Shown here piece after piece: positions 53,457 to 62,914 of a stretch of 64,000 nucleotides of DNA (positions are counted from its first letter, which is position 1; every line of letters begins with the position of its first letter). The stretch is from the NCBI RefSeq assembly GCF_027111275.1, contig NZ_CP114286.1:5070501-5134500 (forward strand), read 5' to 3'. A model generated the notes under the pieces. That model did no database searches and was not told the DNA's origin. It saw only the letters and a program-made list of their open reading frames with translations. This DNA comes from Flavobacterium luteolum. GTDB lineage: Bacteria > Bacteroidota > Bacteroidia > Flavobacteriales > Flavobacteriaceae. The position numbers were made by a program, and so were the translations under genes.

Positions 53457-54389
53457 ATGAATAAGAACTTTTTAGTACAGGAAATAATCCGATTGAAAAA
53501 GGAAAAAAATGCTGTTATCCTAGCTCATTATTATCAAGATGAGGATATTCAGGAAATAGCAGATTTTATTGGAGATAGTCTTGAACTGGCAAAAAAAGCT
53601 CAGAATACAAATGCAGATATTATTGTTTTTGCAGGAGTCCACTTTATGGCAGAAACAGCAAAAATTTTAAACCCAAACAAAAAGGTAGTACTGCCCGATT
53701 GGAACGCTGGCTGTTCGCTTGCTGATGGCTGTCCGCCTGAAGATTTTAGATTATTCAAAGAACAGCATCCCGATCATATTGTGGTTACTTACATCAATTG
53801 TTCTGCCCAAATAAAAGCTATGAGCGATTTAGTCTGCACATCGGCAAATGCAAAAAAGATAATCGAATCTATACCAGCAGAACAAAAAATCATATTTGCT
53901 CCAGATGAAAACTTGGGCAAATACCTTCAAAAAGAAACCAAACGCGAACTGGTCTTATGGAAAGGCTCTTGTGTTGTACATGAAGCCTTTTCATTAGACA
54001 AACTAATCGAAATATATAACAAAAATCCGACTGCAAAAATTGTAGCACACCCTGAATCTGAAGACCATATTTTAAAAGCAGCACATTACATTGGCTCAAC
54101 TTCGGGAATTATTAATTTCATTAAAACGGATCCTGCTGCCGTTTTCATTGTGGCCACAGAAGCCGGTATCCTGCACGAGCTTTCAAAAGCTGTACCTGAT
54201 AAAAAGCTGATTCCGGCTCCTACCACAGAAGACAATAGCTGTGCCTGCAGTGAATGTGCCTATATGAAAATGAATACACTCGAAAAATTGTATTTGTGCC
54301 TCAAAAATGAAAGACCAGAAATGCTAATTAAAGATGAGCTGAGAATTGAAGCCTTAAGGCCTATTAAAAGAATGCTCGAATTATCATAA
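53457..54389 (+). CDS. nadA: Quinolinate synthase
   Basis: 310 residues from the ATG at 53457; an upstream TTG at 53427 is open but gives a non-family extension. It condenses iminoaspartate with dihydroxyacetone phosphate to quinolinate in NAD synthesis, using a 4Fe-4S cluster. Motifs: ILAHYYQDEDIQEIADF, the cluster-ligand region DWNAGCSLADGCP, SDLVCTSANA and CACSECAYMKMNTL. First gene of a run with nadB, ric and the class III ribonucleotide reductase, with an Fnr-like palindrome upstream. Confidence 0.95.
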   Translation: MNKNFLVQEIIRLKKEKNAVILAHYYQDEDIQEIADFIGDSLELAKKAQNTNADIIVFAGVHFMAETAKILNPNKKVVLPDWNAGCSLADGCPPEDFRLFKEQHPDHIVVTYINCSAQIKAMSDLVCTSANAKKIIESIPAEQKIIFAPDENLGKYLQKETKRELVLWKGSCVVHEAFSLDKLIEIYNKNPTAKIVAHPESEDHILKAAHYIGSTSGIINFIKTDPAAVFIVATEAGILHELSKAVPDKKLIPAPTTEDNSCACSECAYMKMNTLEKLYLCLKNERPEMLIKDELRIEALRPIKRMLELS

Positions 54390-54418
54390 TATACGCAATA
54401 ACCTTAAATCAAAATAAC

Positions 54419-55933
54419 ATGCTTAAAACAGATATACTTATCATCGGTTCTGGTATTTCAGGATTATTTTTTGCTATGAAAACGGCAAAAAAACGTCCAG
54501 ACTTATCTATTGTTATAATGACGAAAGAAACAGCCAAAAATACCAATACGCAACTCGCTCAAGGCGGTATTGCCGTAGTGACAGACCTTATTAAAGACAG
54601 TTTTAACAAACACATACATGATACACTTCGTTCTGGAGGCGGCCTATGTGATAAAGAAGTAGTTAGTATGGTTATCAAACAAGCTCCTGACAGGCTTCGA
54701 GAACTAATTGAAATAGGCGCTTCATTTGATAAAAATGAAAAAGGACAATGGGATCTGGGTTTAGAAGGCGGGCATTCACAACATAGAATATTGCATCATA
54801 AAGATAGCTCCGGACAGGAAATCGAGCAGAAACTGCTCAAAATAATCAAGAAAATGCCCAATATTGAACTTTTAGAGAATCATATGGTCATTGACTTAAA
54901 TACCGAAACAAAAAAAGCTAAAACTACTTGTACCGGGGCATTTTTCTTTGAAAAGAAACACAATCGAATTAAATACATTAGAGCAAGAACTGTTGTTTTA
55001 TGCACAGGCGGATGCGGTCAGCTTTTTGAAAACACAACAAATCCGAAAATAGCAACAGGAGACGGATTGGCAATTGCGGCTCGTGCTGGCGCAGAAATTG
55101 TCGATATGCAGTACATTCAGTTTCATCCAACAGCTTTATATACAGGAAAAGAAAATCCGCTGTTTTTGATTTCTGAAGCTGTAAGAGGCTTTGGCGCACA
55201 TATTGTAAATGAGGAAGGAAAAAGATTTTTATTTAAATATGACATCCGAGGCGAATTGTCTACGCGAGATATGGTTTCAAATGCCATTAGTAAAGAACTT
55301 CAAATAAGCGGAAAAAGTCATGTTTATTTAGATTGCAGACATTTAGATGCAAAAGCTTTTTCAAATCAATTTCCTGTAATTACAGCTCATTGCAATGAGT
55401 TAGGAATTCGTCCAGAAAAAGATCTGATTCCTGTTGTTCCTGCAGCTCATTATCAGTGTGGTGGAATTAAAGTGGATCAAAATGGAGTTACCTCAATAAA
55501 AAATCTTTACGCAATTGGGGAATGCGCTAGAACAGGTCTTCATGGTAAAAATCGTCTCGCATCAAACTCTCTTCTTGAAGGTTTGGTCTTTGCACATCAG
55601 GCTTCAGAAAATGTAGATAAAACTATTGCCGAATTTATCTTTTCATCACAAATACTAATTCCGAAGTTTCCAAAGGCACATCAAGTTGATGATTATCTTG
55701 CTTTTGAAATACTTAAAAAAGAATTGCAAAAACTGGTTACTTCATTTTATACAAGTGAAGAACGTGATGCTGAATTAGCTTTTGAAAAAATAAAAGAGCT
55801 TCATAATTACGCCGTTTCGCTTACAGAAGCACACGAAATTACGATTCCATTTATCGAATTTTCAAACATGATTGCGGCTTCTTTGCTGATCATTAAACAA
55901 TGTAAAGCTGCAGCAGACCAAAAAATATGCTGA
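54419..55933 (+). CDS. nadB: L-aspartate oxidase
   Basis: 504 residues, FAD-dependent. N-terminal dinucleotide motif IIGSGISGLFFAMKTA, then NTQLAQGGIAV, GGHSQHRILHH, VLCTGGCGQLFENTTNP, MQYIQFHPTALY and GIGECARTGLHGKNRLASNSLLEG-type sequence. It makes iminoaspartate for NadA and can use fumarate as electron acceptor without oxygen, which fits an anaerobic operon. Follows nadA by 29 nt. Confidence 0.95.
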   Translation: MLKTDILIIGSGISGLFFAMKTAKKRPDLSIVIMTKETAKNTNTQLAQGGIAVVTDLIKDSFNKHIHDTLRSGGGLCDKEVVSMVIKQAPDRLRELIEIGASFDKNEKGQWDLGLEGGHSQHRILHHKDSSGQEIEQKLLKIIKKMPNIELLENHMVIDLNTETKKAKTTCTGAFFFEKKHNRIKYIRARTVVLCTGGCGQLFENTTNPKIATGDGLAIAARAGAEIVDMQYIQFHPTALYTGKENPLFLISEAVRGFGAHIVNEEGKRFLFKYDIRGELSTRDMVSNAISKELQISGKSHVYLDCRHLDAKAFSNQFPVITAHCNELGIRPEKDLIPVVPAAHYQCGGIKVDQNGVTSIKNLYAIGECARTGLHGKNRLASNSLLEGLVFAHQASENVDKTIAEFIFSSQILIPKFPKAHQVDDYLAFEILKKELQKLVTSFYTSEERDAELAFEKIKELHNYAVSLTEAHEITIPFIEFSNMIAASLLIIKQCKAAADQKIC

Positions 55934-55962
55934 AACCAAAATTAATCTATACCCCAACCATT

Positions 55963-56694
55963 ATGAAACTAACAAGCAAAACAACCATTGGTGAAATCGT
56001 CGCAGATGATTTCAAAACAGCAGCCATTTTTACAAAATTCCATATTGATTTTTGCTGCAAAGGATACCGAACTATCCAAGAAGTTTGCAAAAAAAGAGAT
56101 ATAGAAGAAAGTGTTCTTATAGAGCATATTGAAAAAGCAAGAAGCAGTTCTGCCAATCAGTCTTTTGATTATAAAAGCTGGTCTGCAGACATGATTGCAG
56201 ATTATATAACAAAAACTCATCATAGATATGTTACAGAAAAGTCTCCTATCATTTTGGAGTATTTAAATAAATTATGCGGTGTTCACGGTGCGATTCATCC
56301 TGAGCTACATGAAATTCATACTATTTTTTCAAAAACGTATTTGGATCTCACGGCTCATATGAAAAGAGAAGAGTTGGTTGTTTTTCCTTTTATTAAAAAA
56401 ATGAAAGCCGCACACAGTAAAGGTACAGAACTGGAAACACCGCCTTTTTTATCTATTGAAACGCCAATTGTAACCTTAAAAGATGATCATATTACAGAAG
56501 GGCAGCGCTTTAAAAGAATTGCGGCATTAACCAATAATTACACACCGCCTGCTGACTCATGCAACACCTATAAAGTAGCTTTTCTTATGTTAGAAGAATT
56601 TGACAAAGATTTAAAAAAGCACATTCATCTGGAAAACAACATCTTGTTTCCTAAAGCAATTGAGCTCGAAAAAACATTTGAAAAAGTGTCATAA
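55963..56694 (+). CDS. ric: Iron-sulfur cluster repair di-iron protein (RIC/ScdA/YtfE)
   Basis: 243 residues from the ATG at 55963; the upstream ATG at 55927 overlaps nadB and adds a non-family leader. N-terminal ScdA_N (DUF542) domain with GEIVADDFKTAAIFTKFHIDFCCKG. A hemerythrin-like four-helix domain follows, with His and Glu ligands in THHRYV, HPELHEI, HMKREELVVFPF, DDHITEG and HIHLENNILFPKA. It restores nitrosylated or oxidised Fe-S clusters, a typical companion of NO metabolism. Follows nadB by 29 nt. Confidence 0.93.
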   Translation: MKLTSKTTIGEIVADDFKTAAIFTKFHIDFCCKGYRTIQEVCKKRDIEESVLIEHIEKARSSSANQSFDYKSWSADMIADYITKTHHRYVTEKSPIILEYLNKLCGVHGAIHPELHEIHTIFSKTYLDLTAHMKREELVVFPFIKKMKAAHSKGTELETPPFLSIETPIVTLKDDHITEGQRFKRIAALTNNYTPPADSCNTYKVAFLMLEEFDKDLKKHIHLENNILFPKAIELEKTFEKVS

Positions 56695-56708
56695 ATAAAA
56701 ACGAAACC

Positions 56709-58832
56709 ATGGAAAAATATGTAATCAAACGTAATGGGGATTATAAGCCTTTTGAAGCTTATAAAATTCAGGATGCCATTCAAAAAGCCTTTCAGAGCGT
56801 CAGTCAGCCTGTCGACAAAAGAATTTTCAAAACTGTTCTTTCTGGTCTTGAGGCAAAGTTTTCTTGGCCTGTAGAAGAAATTCAGGACATCATAGAAAGA
56901 GTACTTTTTGAAAATGGATATTTCCAGACCATGCGTTCGTTTATAATTTATCGCCATACGAGAAAATTGCAGCGAGAACATATTAATGGTTTAAACGATG
57001 ACACCACTTACATAGACAGTACGCAAACTGTTGAAGAATACATCAACCAATCAGATTGGCGAATTAATGCGAATGCAAATATTTCGTATTCAAACGCGGG
57101 ACTAGTCAGCAATACCGCTGGAAAAGTAATCGCCAATTATTGGCTGGATAAAATATATAATAAAGAAGAAGGTTCTGCTCATAGGAATGGCGACATACAT
57201 ATCCATGATTTGGATTGTCTTACCGGATACTGCGCTGGTTGGAGCTTGCGTGTGCTATTAAATGAAGGTTTTAATGGCGTGCGTGGCCGTGTCGAGAGCA
57301 GACCTCCTTCTCATTTTAGAGAAGCATTAGGGCAAATGGCTAATTTCTTAGGAATTCTGCAAAGCGAATGGGCAGGCGCTCAAGCTTTCAGTTCTTTTGA
57401 TACCTATTTGGCTCCTTATGTTTTTAAAGATCAGCTTTCTTATGATGAAGTTTTAAAAGGAATTAGAAGTTTTGTTTACAATCTAAATGTGCCGGCACGC
57501 TGGGGCCAATCGCCTTTTACGAATATTACCTTGGATTGGAATGTGCCAGAAGATTTAAAAGAACAGATTCCAACTCGAAATGACGAACATTTGTTTTTAA
57601 AGGTTACTGATGAAAATCTGATTCTGGAAGCTAAAAACAGAGGCGTTTCAAAATTGATAGATTTAAAATATGCTGATTTTCAAAAAGAAATGAATCTTAT
57701 CAATAAAGCGTATTACACCATTATGACCGAAGGTGATGCAAACGGACAGCCTTTTACGTTCCCTATTCCAACAGTAAATATTACAGAAGATTTTGACTGG
57801 AACGGAGAAAATGTCGATTTGCTTTTTGAAAACACAGCTAAAATTGGTTCATCTTATTTCCAGAATTTTATTGGAAGCCAATATCTTTTGGACGAAAATG
57901 GAAATCGAATCGAAAATCCAGATGCTTATAAACCAAATGCGGTACGCAGTATGTGCTGTCGTTTACAGCTCGATTTAAGAGAATTGCTAAAACGCGGAAA
58001 CGGTCTCTTTGGAAGTGCCGAAATGACGGGAAGTATTGGCGTCGTAACCATCAACATGGCGCGTCTCGGATATTTGCATAAAGGAAACATCATTACTTTA
58101 TTTGAACACTTAGATGAATTGCTTCAAATAGCTAAATCGACTTTAGAAAAGAAAAGAATCTTCATCCAGCAAATGTATGACCGCGGACTTTATCCGTATA
58201 CGCAGCGTTATTTGAAACATTTTAGAAATCATTTTTCTACCATTGGCGTAAACGGAATGAACGAAATGGTTATAAATTTTTCTGAAGGAAAACAAAATAT
58301 AACGGATACCTCAGGAATTCATTTTGCAACCGAAATTCTCGATCATATTCGACTGCGAATGAAAGAATTTCAAGAAGAAACTGGAAACCTTTATAACCTA
58401 GAAGCAACTCCAGCAGAGGGAACAACGTATCGTTTTGCAAAGGAAGACAAAAAACGTTTTCCTGAAATACTGCAAGCGGGACAAAATGAAAATATATACT
58501 ATACGAATAGTTCACAAATTCCAGTCGATCATACCGATGATCCTTTTGAAGCCTTATTGCTTCAAGATGAATTACAATGCAAATATACTGGCGGTACAGT
58601 TTTGCATCTTTATATGAGAGAAAAAATAAGCAGTTCTGAAGCTTGTAAAAACTTCGTTAAAAAAGTTCTCACCAACTTTAAACTGCCCTATATAACCGTA
58701 ACACCAATTTTCAGCATCTGCCCTATTCATGGCTATTTAAATGGTGAACATGAATACTGTCCAAAATGCGATGAAATTTTACTCAATAAAAACAATCAAA
58801 AACACTTGGCTTATGAAAACGAAAACGCGTAA
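56709..58832 (+). CDS. nrdD: Anaerobic (class III) ribonucleoside-triphosphate reductase, large part lacking the glycyl-radical domain
   Basis: 707 residues. N-terminal ATP-cone (VIKRNGDYKPFEAYKIQDAI), then the catalytic barrel with GDIHIHDLDCLTGYCAGWSL, SPFTNITLDWNVP, FPIPTVNITEDFDW and GLFGSAEMTGSIGVV. Near the end are zinc ligands in SICPIHGYLNGEHEYCPKC. The frame then stops at NENA. The expected fourth Cys and the RVxGY glycyl-radical segment are missing here and are encoded by the overlapping gene at 58813. It makes dNTPs without oxygen. Confidence 0.92.
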   Translation: MEKYVIKRNGDYKPFEAYKIQDAIQKAFQSVSQPVDKRIFKTVLSGLEAKFSWPVEEIQDIIERVLFENGYFQTMRSFIIYRHTRKLQREHINGLNDDTTYIDSTQTVEEYINQSDWRINANANISYSNAGLVSNTAGKVIANYWLDKIYNKEEGSAHRNGDIHIHDLDCLTGYCAGWSLRVLLNEGFNGVRGRVESRPPSHFREALGQMANFLGILQSEWAGAQAFSSFDTYLAPYVFKDQLSYDEVLKGIRSFVYNLNVPARWGQSPFTNITLDWNVPEDLKEQIPTRNDEHLFLKVTDENLILEAKNRGVSKLIDLKYADFQKEMNLINKAYYTIMTEGDANGQPFTFPIPTVNITEDFDWNGENVDLLFENTAKIGSSYFQNFIGSQYLLDENGNRIENPDAYKPNAVRSMCCRLQLDLRELLKRGNGLFGSAEMTGSIGVVTINMARLGYLHKGNIITLFEHLDELLQIAKSTLEKKRIFIQQMYDRGLYPYTQRYLKHFRNHFSTIGVNGMNEMVINFSEGKQNITDTSGIHFATEILDHIRLRMKEFQEETGNLYNLEATPAEGTTYRFAKEDKKRFPEILQAGQNENIYYTNSSQIPVDHTDDPFEALLLQDELQCKYTGGTVLHLYMREKISSSEACKNFVKKVLTNFKLPYITVTPIFSICPIHGYLNGEHEYCPKCDEILLNKNNQKHLAYENENA

Positions 58833-58980
58833 AATTCTAGAAGAGAACAAATCCCAAAGAAGTAAATGTTTGGTTTATACACGTGTAATGGGATATCACA
58901 GACCTGTAGAAAGTTTTAATATTGGAAAAAAAGGTGAACACCAACAGCGTACACATTTCGAAGAAACCATTATCTATTAA
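58813..58980 (+). CDS. nrdD: Separate glycyl-radical C-terminal domain of class III ribonucleotide reductase
   Basis: 55 residues, MKTKTRKILEENKSQRS then KCLVYTRVMGYHRPVESFNI and KKGEHQQRTHFEE. RVMGY is the glycyl-radical motif with the radical Gly near residue 27, and the preceding Cys would complete the zinc site of NrdD. It starts 20 nt before the nrdD stop in the +1 frame and has its own ATG. The nrdG start lies inside it. Either a genuine split gene or a frameshift; the neat ATG, the intact end and the close overlaps favour a split. Confidence 0.75.
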   Translation: MKTKTRKILEENKSQRSKCLVYTRVMGYHRPVESFNIGKKGEHQQRTHFEETIIY

Positions 58981-59650
58981 AGGAATATATAGCCTCACGC
59001 CTTTTACTTTATTAGATTATCCGCATAAAACGGCCTGCATTGTGTGGTTTGCAGGCTGTAACATGCGGTGTTTATACTGCTATAATCCAGATATTGTTTT
59101 AGGAAAAGGAAAAATAGATTTTGATTCTGTTCTTTCCTTCCTAAAAACTAGAAAAGGATTATTAGACGGCGTAGTATTAAGCGGTGGCGAATGTACTTTA
59201 CACAAAAAAATAATTGATTTTATAAAAGAAATCAAAACAATGGGATTTGCGGTAAAAATAGACACCAACGGTTCCAGCCCAAAAATATTGAACAGCCTGA
59301 TTCATGATCAATTAATTGATTATGTAGCGTTAGATTTCAAAAGTCTTCCTCATACCTTTAAACACCTAACGCAATCAGGCTTATTTTCAGAATTTGAAGA
59401 AAGTTTAAAACATTTGATTCACTCGAACCTTCCATTTGAAGTTCGTACCACTTTTCATTCTTCTTTGATTGAAGAAAAAGATTTCGCAAAAATGATTGAA
59501 TACTTAGAGAATCAAAATTTTGAAGGAAATTATTATGTACAGCATTTTATGAATAATGTGCCAACGCTTTCAAAACTAGACGTTTCAAACAAAGAAATAC
59601 AACTTAAAAACTTCTCTACTCCAAAAATAAAAGTTATTTTTAGAGATTGA
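58922..59650 (+). CDS. nrdG: Anaerobic ribonucleotide reductase activase (radical SAM)
   Basis: Up to 242 residues. Radical SAM motif CNMRCLYC after TLLDYPHKTACIVWFAGC, then GVVLSGGECTLHKK and KIDTNGSSPKIL. It generates the glycyl radical on NrdD. No ATG precedes the motif in frame. The plausible starts are TTG at 58922 and GTG at 58934, both inside the glycyl-radical gene, so translation is probably coupled to it. The family usually begins just before the YSLTPFTLLDYP segment, which makes the exact start uncertain. Confidence 0.88.
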   Translation: MEKKVNTNSVHISKKPLSIKGIYSLTPFTLLDYPHKTACIVWFAGCNMRCLYCYNPDIVLGKGKIDFDSVLSFLKTRKGLLDGVVLSGGECTLHKKIIDFIKEIKTMGFAVKIDTNGSSPKILNSLIHDQLIDYVALDFKSLPHTFKHLTQSGLFSEFEESLKHLIHSNLPFEVRTTFHSSLIEEKDFAKMIEYLENQNFEGNYYVQHFMNNVPTLSKLDVSNKEIQLKNFSTPKIKVIFRD

Positions 59651-59670
59651 TAATCCAAAATGAACACGTT

Positions 59671-60117
59671 ATGACTTTGCATCATTTTGTACTAATACTT
59701 CATCTATTGGCGGCCACAATATGGGTTGGCGGTCATTTACTTTTGGCTATCTGCTATCTTCCGACAGCACTGAAGAAAAAAGACCCTAAGATTATTTTAA
59801 ATTTTGAAAAGAAATACGAAAAACTCGGTATGTCTTCTCTCGCTTTACTTATCATAACTGGAATCTGGATGGCTTATGATTTTGGCATCACTGCCGAAAC
59901 CTGGTTTCACTTTTCCAGCGGATTTGAAAAAGTAGTTTCTATAAAACTGATATTGCTTTTCTGTACTTTCTTTTGTGCGGTCTGTGCACAATTTTTTATT
60001 ATTCCAAAACTTAGACCCAATAATATCAATAAAATGGCTGTTATTATATTAACGGTTACTTCAATTGGTGTTGCAATGCTGGTTTTAGGGTCAACAATTC
60101 GTTATGGTGGAATTTAA
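59671..60117 (+). CDS. CopD-like four-helix membrane protein
   Basis: 148 residues from the ATG at 59671; a TTG at 59647 is open upstream. Four hydrophobic helices: FVLILHLLAATIWVGGHLLLAI, LALLIITGIWMAYDFGI, LILLFCTFFCAVCAQFFII and AVIILTVTSIGVAMLVLGS. LHLLAATIWVGGH is the CopD-type signature, in which His residues may bind haem or copper. Function in this operon is unknown; it follows nrdG closely. Confidence 0.75.
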   Translation: MTLHHFVLILHLLAATIWVGGHLLLAICYLPTALKKKDPKIILNFEKKYEKLGMSSLALLIITGIWMAYDFGITAETWFHFSSGFEKVVSIKLILLFCTFFCAVCAQFFIIPKLRPNNINKMAVIILTVTSIGVAMLVLGSTIRYGGI

Positions 60118-60150
60118 AAATTCTTACCCAAATTCTATCAGTTCATTTAG

Positions 60151-61827
60151 TTAAGACATCATCCCTACAAGTATAGGCCCAAAAGCAGTCAGTAGTATAT
60201 TGGCCAATGCGTAAGGAATAGTATAGCCTAAAACTGGAAATTTACTCCCTGATGCATCTTGAACAGCTTTTAATCCGATTGTTGATGTTCCTGCTCCTGT
60301 TTGTGCTCCAAGTAAGATTAAAGGATTAATTTTTAATATATACCTTCCAAAATACAGTCCAATGATATGAGGGATTATCGCAACAGCCACACCTGCAAGT
60401 AAAATACCGAATCCCGTTTCTTTAAGGCCAGAAATAAAACTTGGCCCGGCAGCTAAACCAACAAGACCAATAAACGCTGCAAGACCAACGTTATCAAATA
60501 TCCACAAGGCGGGTTCTGGAATTCTGCCAAAAACTGGAGTTCTAGAATGCAGCCAGCCAAAAATAAGTCCCATTACCAAAGCGCCACCGCTTGTTGTTAA
60601 AGTTACCGAAACTCCAAATAATGTTACCGAAAGCAAACCTAAAAGTCCGCCAAGAACAATACCTAAACCGACAAAAATAATATCGGTCTCCGGAGTTAAA
60701 CGATCCAGATAACCTATTTCTTTCGCTGCTTCTTCCAGTTTTGCAGGTCTTCCTGAAAGATTCAAAATATCACCTCTATTTAAAACCGTTCTCGACTGAA
60801 GCGGTATTTCATGATTCTCTCTCGTTATTTTGTTTAACATTAGTCCATGATAAAAACTGGCTTTTCGAAGAGCTTTTACTGTTATTCCTTCAATTGCTTT
60901 ATTAGTGATTGTAACATCTAAATGTGCTAATGGGAAATTTAACAATTCTTCATCCAAGATTTCTGGCCCAATAGAAAAGAGACTGTCTAAAATGATTCCG
61001 TGCTGTCCCATAATAACCAAAACATCATCTTTATAAATTATAGTATCAGGTTTTGGGTCTAGCAATTGATGCTCATGGCGTATCCTTTGGATCACAATAT
61101 TCTTGTTAGATATTAATCTTTCAAACTCGCTTATACTGATTCCTATCCATTTCTCGTTGGTTATTTTATAGGCTCGGATAATCCATCTCTGGTAGGCACT
61201 TCTCATTCCAGGACCATACTCAGTTTCACCAGAAATGGTTTCTGCCAACTTTTCACTTTCTTCAACTAAATTAATTCCAAGTAGTTTCGGAGCAATTCCG
61301 GTTAAAAAGAAAACAAAAGACGCTGCTCCTACTAGATAAGTTACAGAATAGGCTACGGGAATATTATTGATTAATCGGCTTTTTTCTGCATCAGCAAGAT
61401 TTAAGTGACTAATAGCATCTGAAGCAGTACCAATCACAGTTGATTCAGAAAATGCCCCTGCTAACAATCCTGCTGCCGTTCCTATATCATAACCTAAAAA
61501 AGTAGAGACAGAATATGCTACTAAAAGGCACGATAAACAAATCACCAAAGTAAGCAGTAATTGTGGAAATGCATTCTTTTTAAAACCTTGAAAAAATTGA
61601 GGCCCAACTTTATACCCTGTAGAAAAGAGAAAAAAATCAAAGAAAATGGTTTTTACAATACCGGGGATTTCAATATCCAACTGACCAATTAGTACTCCAG
61701 CAAATAAAGTCCCTAATACAACACCTATTTTAAATGTTCCTATCTTAATGCGTCCGATTAAGAATCCAAGAGCTAGGCATAAAAAAAGTGCCAATTCAGG
61801 ATGTTCTCTAAGTATAGCTGTAACCAT
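60151..61827 (-). CDS. AspT/YidE/YbjL-family putative transporter
   Basis: 558 residues. Two hydrophobic halves of about five helices each flank a central soluble region with two TrkA-C/RCK-like domains (about residues 205-370, GISISEFERLISNKNIVIQRI and VTITNKAIEGITVKAL). The duplication motif appears as SESTVIGTASDAI in the first half and GAQTGAGTSTIGLKAVQDAS in the second. Members of the family include the aspartate:alanine exchanger AspT; the substrate here is unknown. Alone on the minus strand. Confidence 0.88.
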   Translation of the reverse strand: MVTAILREHPELALFLCLALGFLIGRIKIGTFKIGVVLGTLFAGVLIGQLDIEIPGIVKTIFFDFFLFSTGYKVGPQFFQGFKKNAFPQLLLTLVICLSCLLVAYSVSTFLGYDIGTAAGLLAGAFSESTVIGTASDAISHLNLADAEKSRLINNIPVAYSVTYLVGAASFVFFLTGIAPKLLGINLVEESEKLAETISGETEYGPGMRSAYQRWIIRAYKITNEKWIGISISEFERLISNKNIVIQRIRHEHQLLDPKPDTIIYKDDVLVIMGQHGIILDSLFSIGPEILDEELLNFPLAHLDVTITNKAIEGITVKALRKASFYHGLMLNKITRENHEIPLQSRTVLNRGDILNLSGRPAKLEEAAKEIGYLDRLTPETDIIFVGLGIVLGGLLGLLSVTLFGVSVTLTTSGGALVMGLIFGWLHSRTPVFGRIPEPALWIFDNVGLAAFIGLVGLAAGPSFISGLKETGFGILLAGVAVAIIPHIIGLYFGRYILKINPLILLGAQTGAGTSTIGLKAVQDASGSKFPVLGYTIPYALANILLTAFGPILVGMMS

Positions 61828-62065
61828 ATTACATTTTTTATATAAATTTAAACAAAAAAAGCAATCAACACACTATATTTCAATTATTTACAAACAATTA
61901 ATTATAATCATATTGTAGTAAACAGAAAACTAACCGTGGTAGAATTAAATCAAAATGGCTATTTTTGATGGTGAGCCAATTTGGAATAAACAGAAGGTAC
62001 AAACTGTTTTTTTAGCATAAGAACCTTCGCAATTATTCTATGAAACCCATGTTACAAATACAAAA

Positions 62066-62836
62066 ATGAATTTTCAAACCATAATACCAGATAGATCTAT
62101 TTCGCTTTTTGTAAAAAATATTTGGGTATTTGAAAGTGAAGAGAACAACGCTACAACGAGTTTGCCATTTTTTGCAGATGGTTTTCCTGGTTTGATGTTC
62201 CATCAGTCCGAAAATGGATTGACGGTGAAACCTCACGATAAAAAAATGCCAGAAATTTTTGTTTACGGGCAAACCATCAATCCCATTGTGCTAGAACTTT
62301 CAGGATCTTACTCTATTCTAGTTTTTCAGCTGTATCCTTTTGTGCTGCAAACCTTCTTTGGTATTCTTCCACAAAGCATAAATGACAACTGCTATTATTT
62401 AGACAATGCAGACAACAAAATCACAGCACTTAATCTGGAATTGATTTCCTGCAAAACTGCAAATGAAAAAATTGACATTATTTCTAATTTACTTTTACAT
62501 TATTTTGAAACCAAAAAACAAAACCTCGATCTAGAAATACGTCAAGCAATTGCAGAAATTATAGATGCAAAGGGACAAGTGCCTATTCGAGCCATTGCTG
62601 AGAAGCAAAAAATCAATCTGCGAACTTTTGAAAGGAGATTTTTAAAAGAAACAGGACTTTCGCCCAAACAATTTGCGCAAATATTGCAATTTCAAGCTTC
62701 ATTGGAACAATTATCCATAAAAAACTACACAAAATTGACTGACATAGTTTACGAAAATGGCTTTGCAGATCAATCGCATTTCATCAAAGTGTTTAAAGCA
62801 TTTACAGGCAAAACACCAAAAAAATTCAGTAAATAG
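62066..62836 (+). CDS. AraC-family transcriptional regulator
   Basis: 256 residues. The N-terminal sensory domain of about 140 residues begins ISLFVKNIWVFESEEN. The C-terminal AraC DNA-binding domain has PIRAIAEKQKINLRTFERRF, LKETGLSPKQFAQILQFQ and DIVYENGFADQSHFIKVFKAF, giving the two helix-turn-helix motifs and the usual final stretch GKTPKKFSK. It probably controls the following NAD(P)-binding and DUF1772 genes, 78 nt downstream. The 238-nt gap before it (61828-62065) holds no gene. Confidence 0.88.
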   Translation: MNFQTIIPDRSISLFVKNIWVFESEENNATTSLPFFADGFPGLMFHQSENGLTVKPHDKKMPEIFVYGQTINPIVLELSGSYSILVFQLYPFVLQTFFGILPQSINDNCYYLDNADNKITALNLELISCKTANEKIDIISNLLLHYFETKKQNLDLEIRQAIAEIIDAKGQVPIRAIAEKQKINLRTFERRFLKETGLSPKQFAQILQFQASLEQLSIKNYTKLTDIVYENGFADQSHFIKVFKAFTGKTPKKFSK

Positions 62837-62914
62837 CCGTACTGTCGTTTTTATTCTATTTTCTAAAAAATCCCTGTTGCACCTTTGTATCATTAACTTA
62901 AAAAATGATATAAA

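Noticed and set aside
58741..58812. Upstream extension of the glycyl-radical gene to 58741
   Set aside because: This part is nrdD read in another frame; the ATG at 58813 gives the natural start.
61898..61911. Half-matching Fnr-like site ATGATT-AT-AATTAA upstream of the AspT-like transporter
   Set aside because: Only one half fits, and no TAnnTTTG-like box lies 33 nt from its centre on the minus strand.
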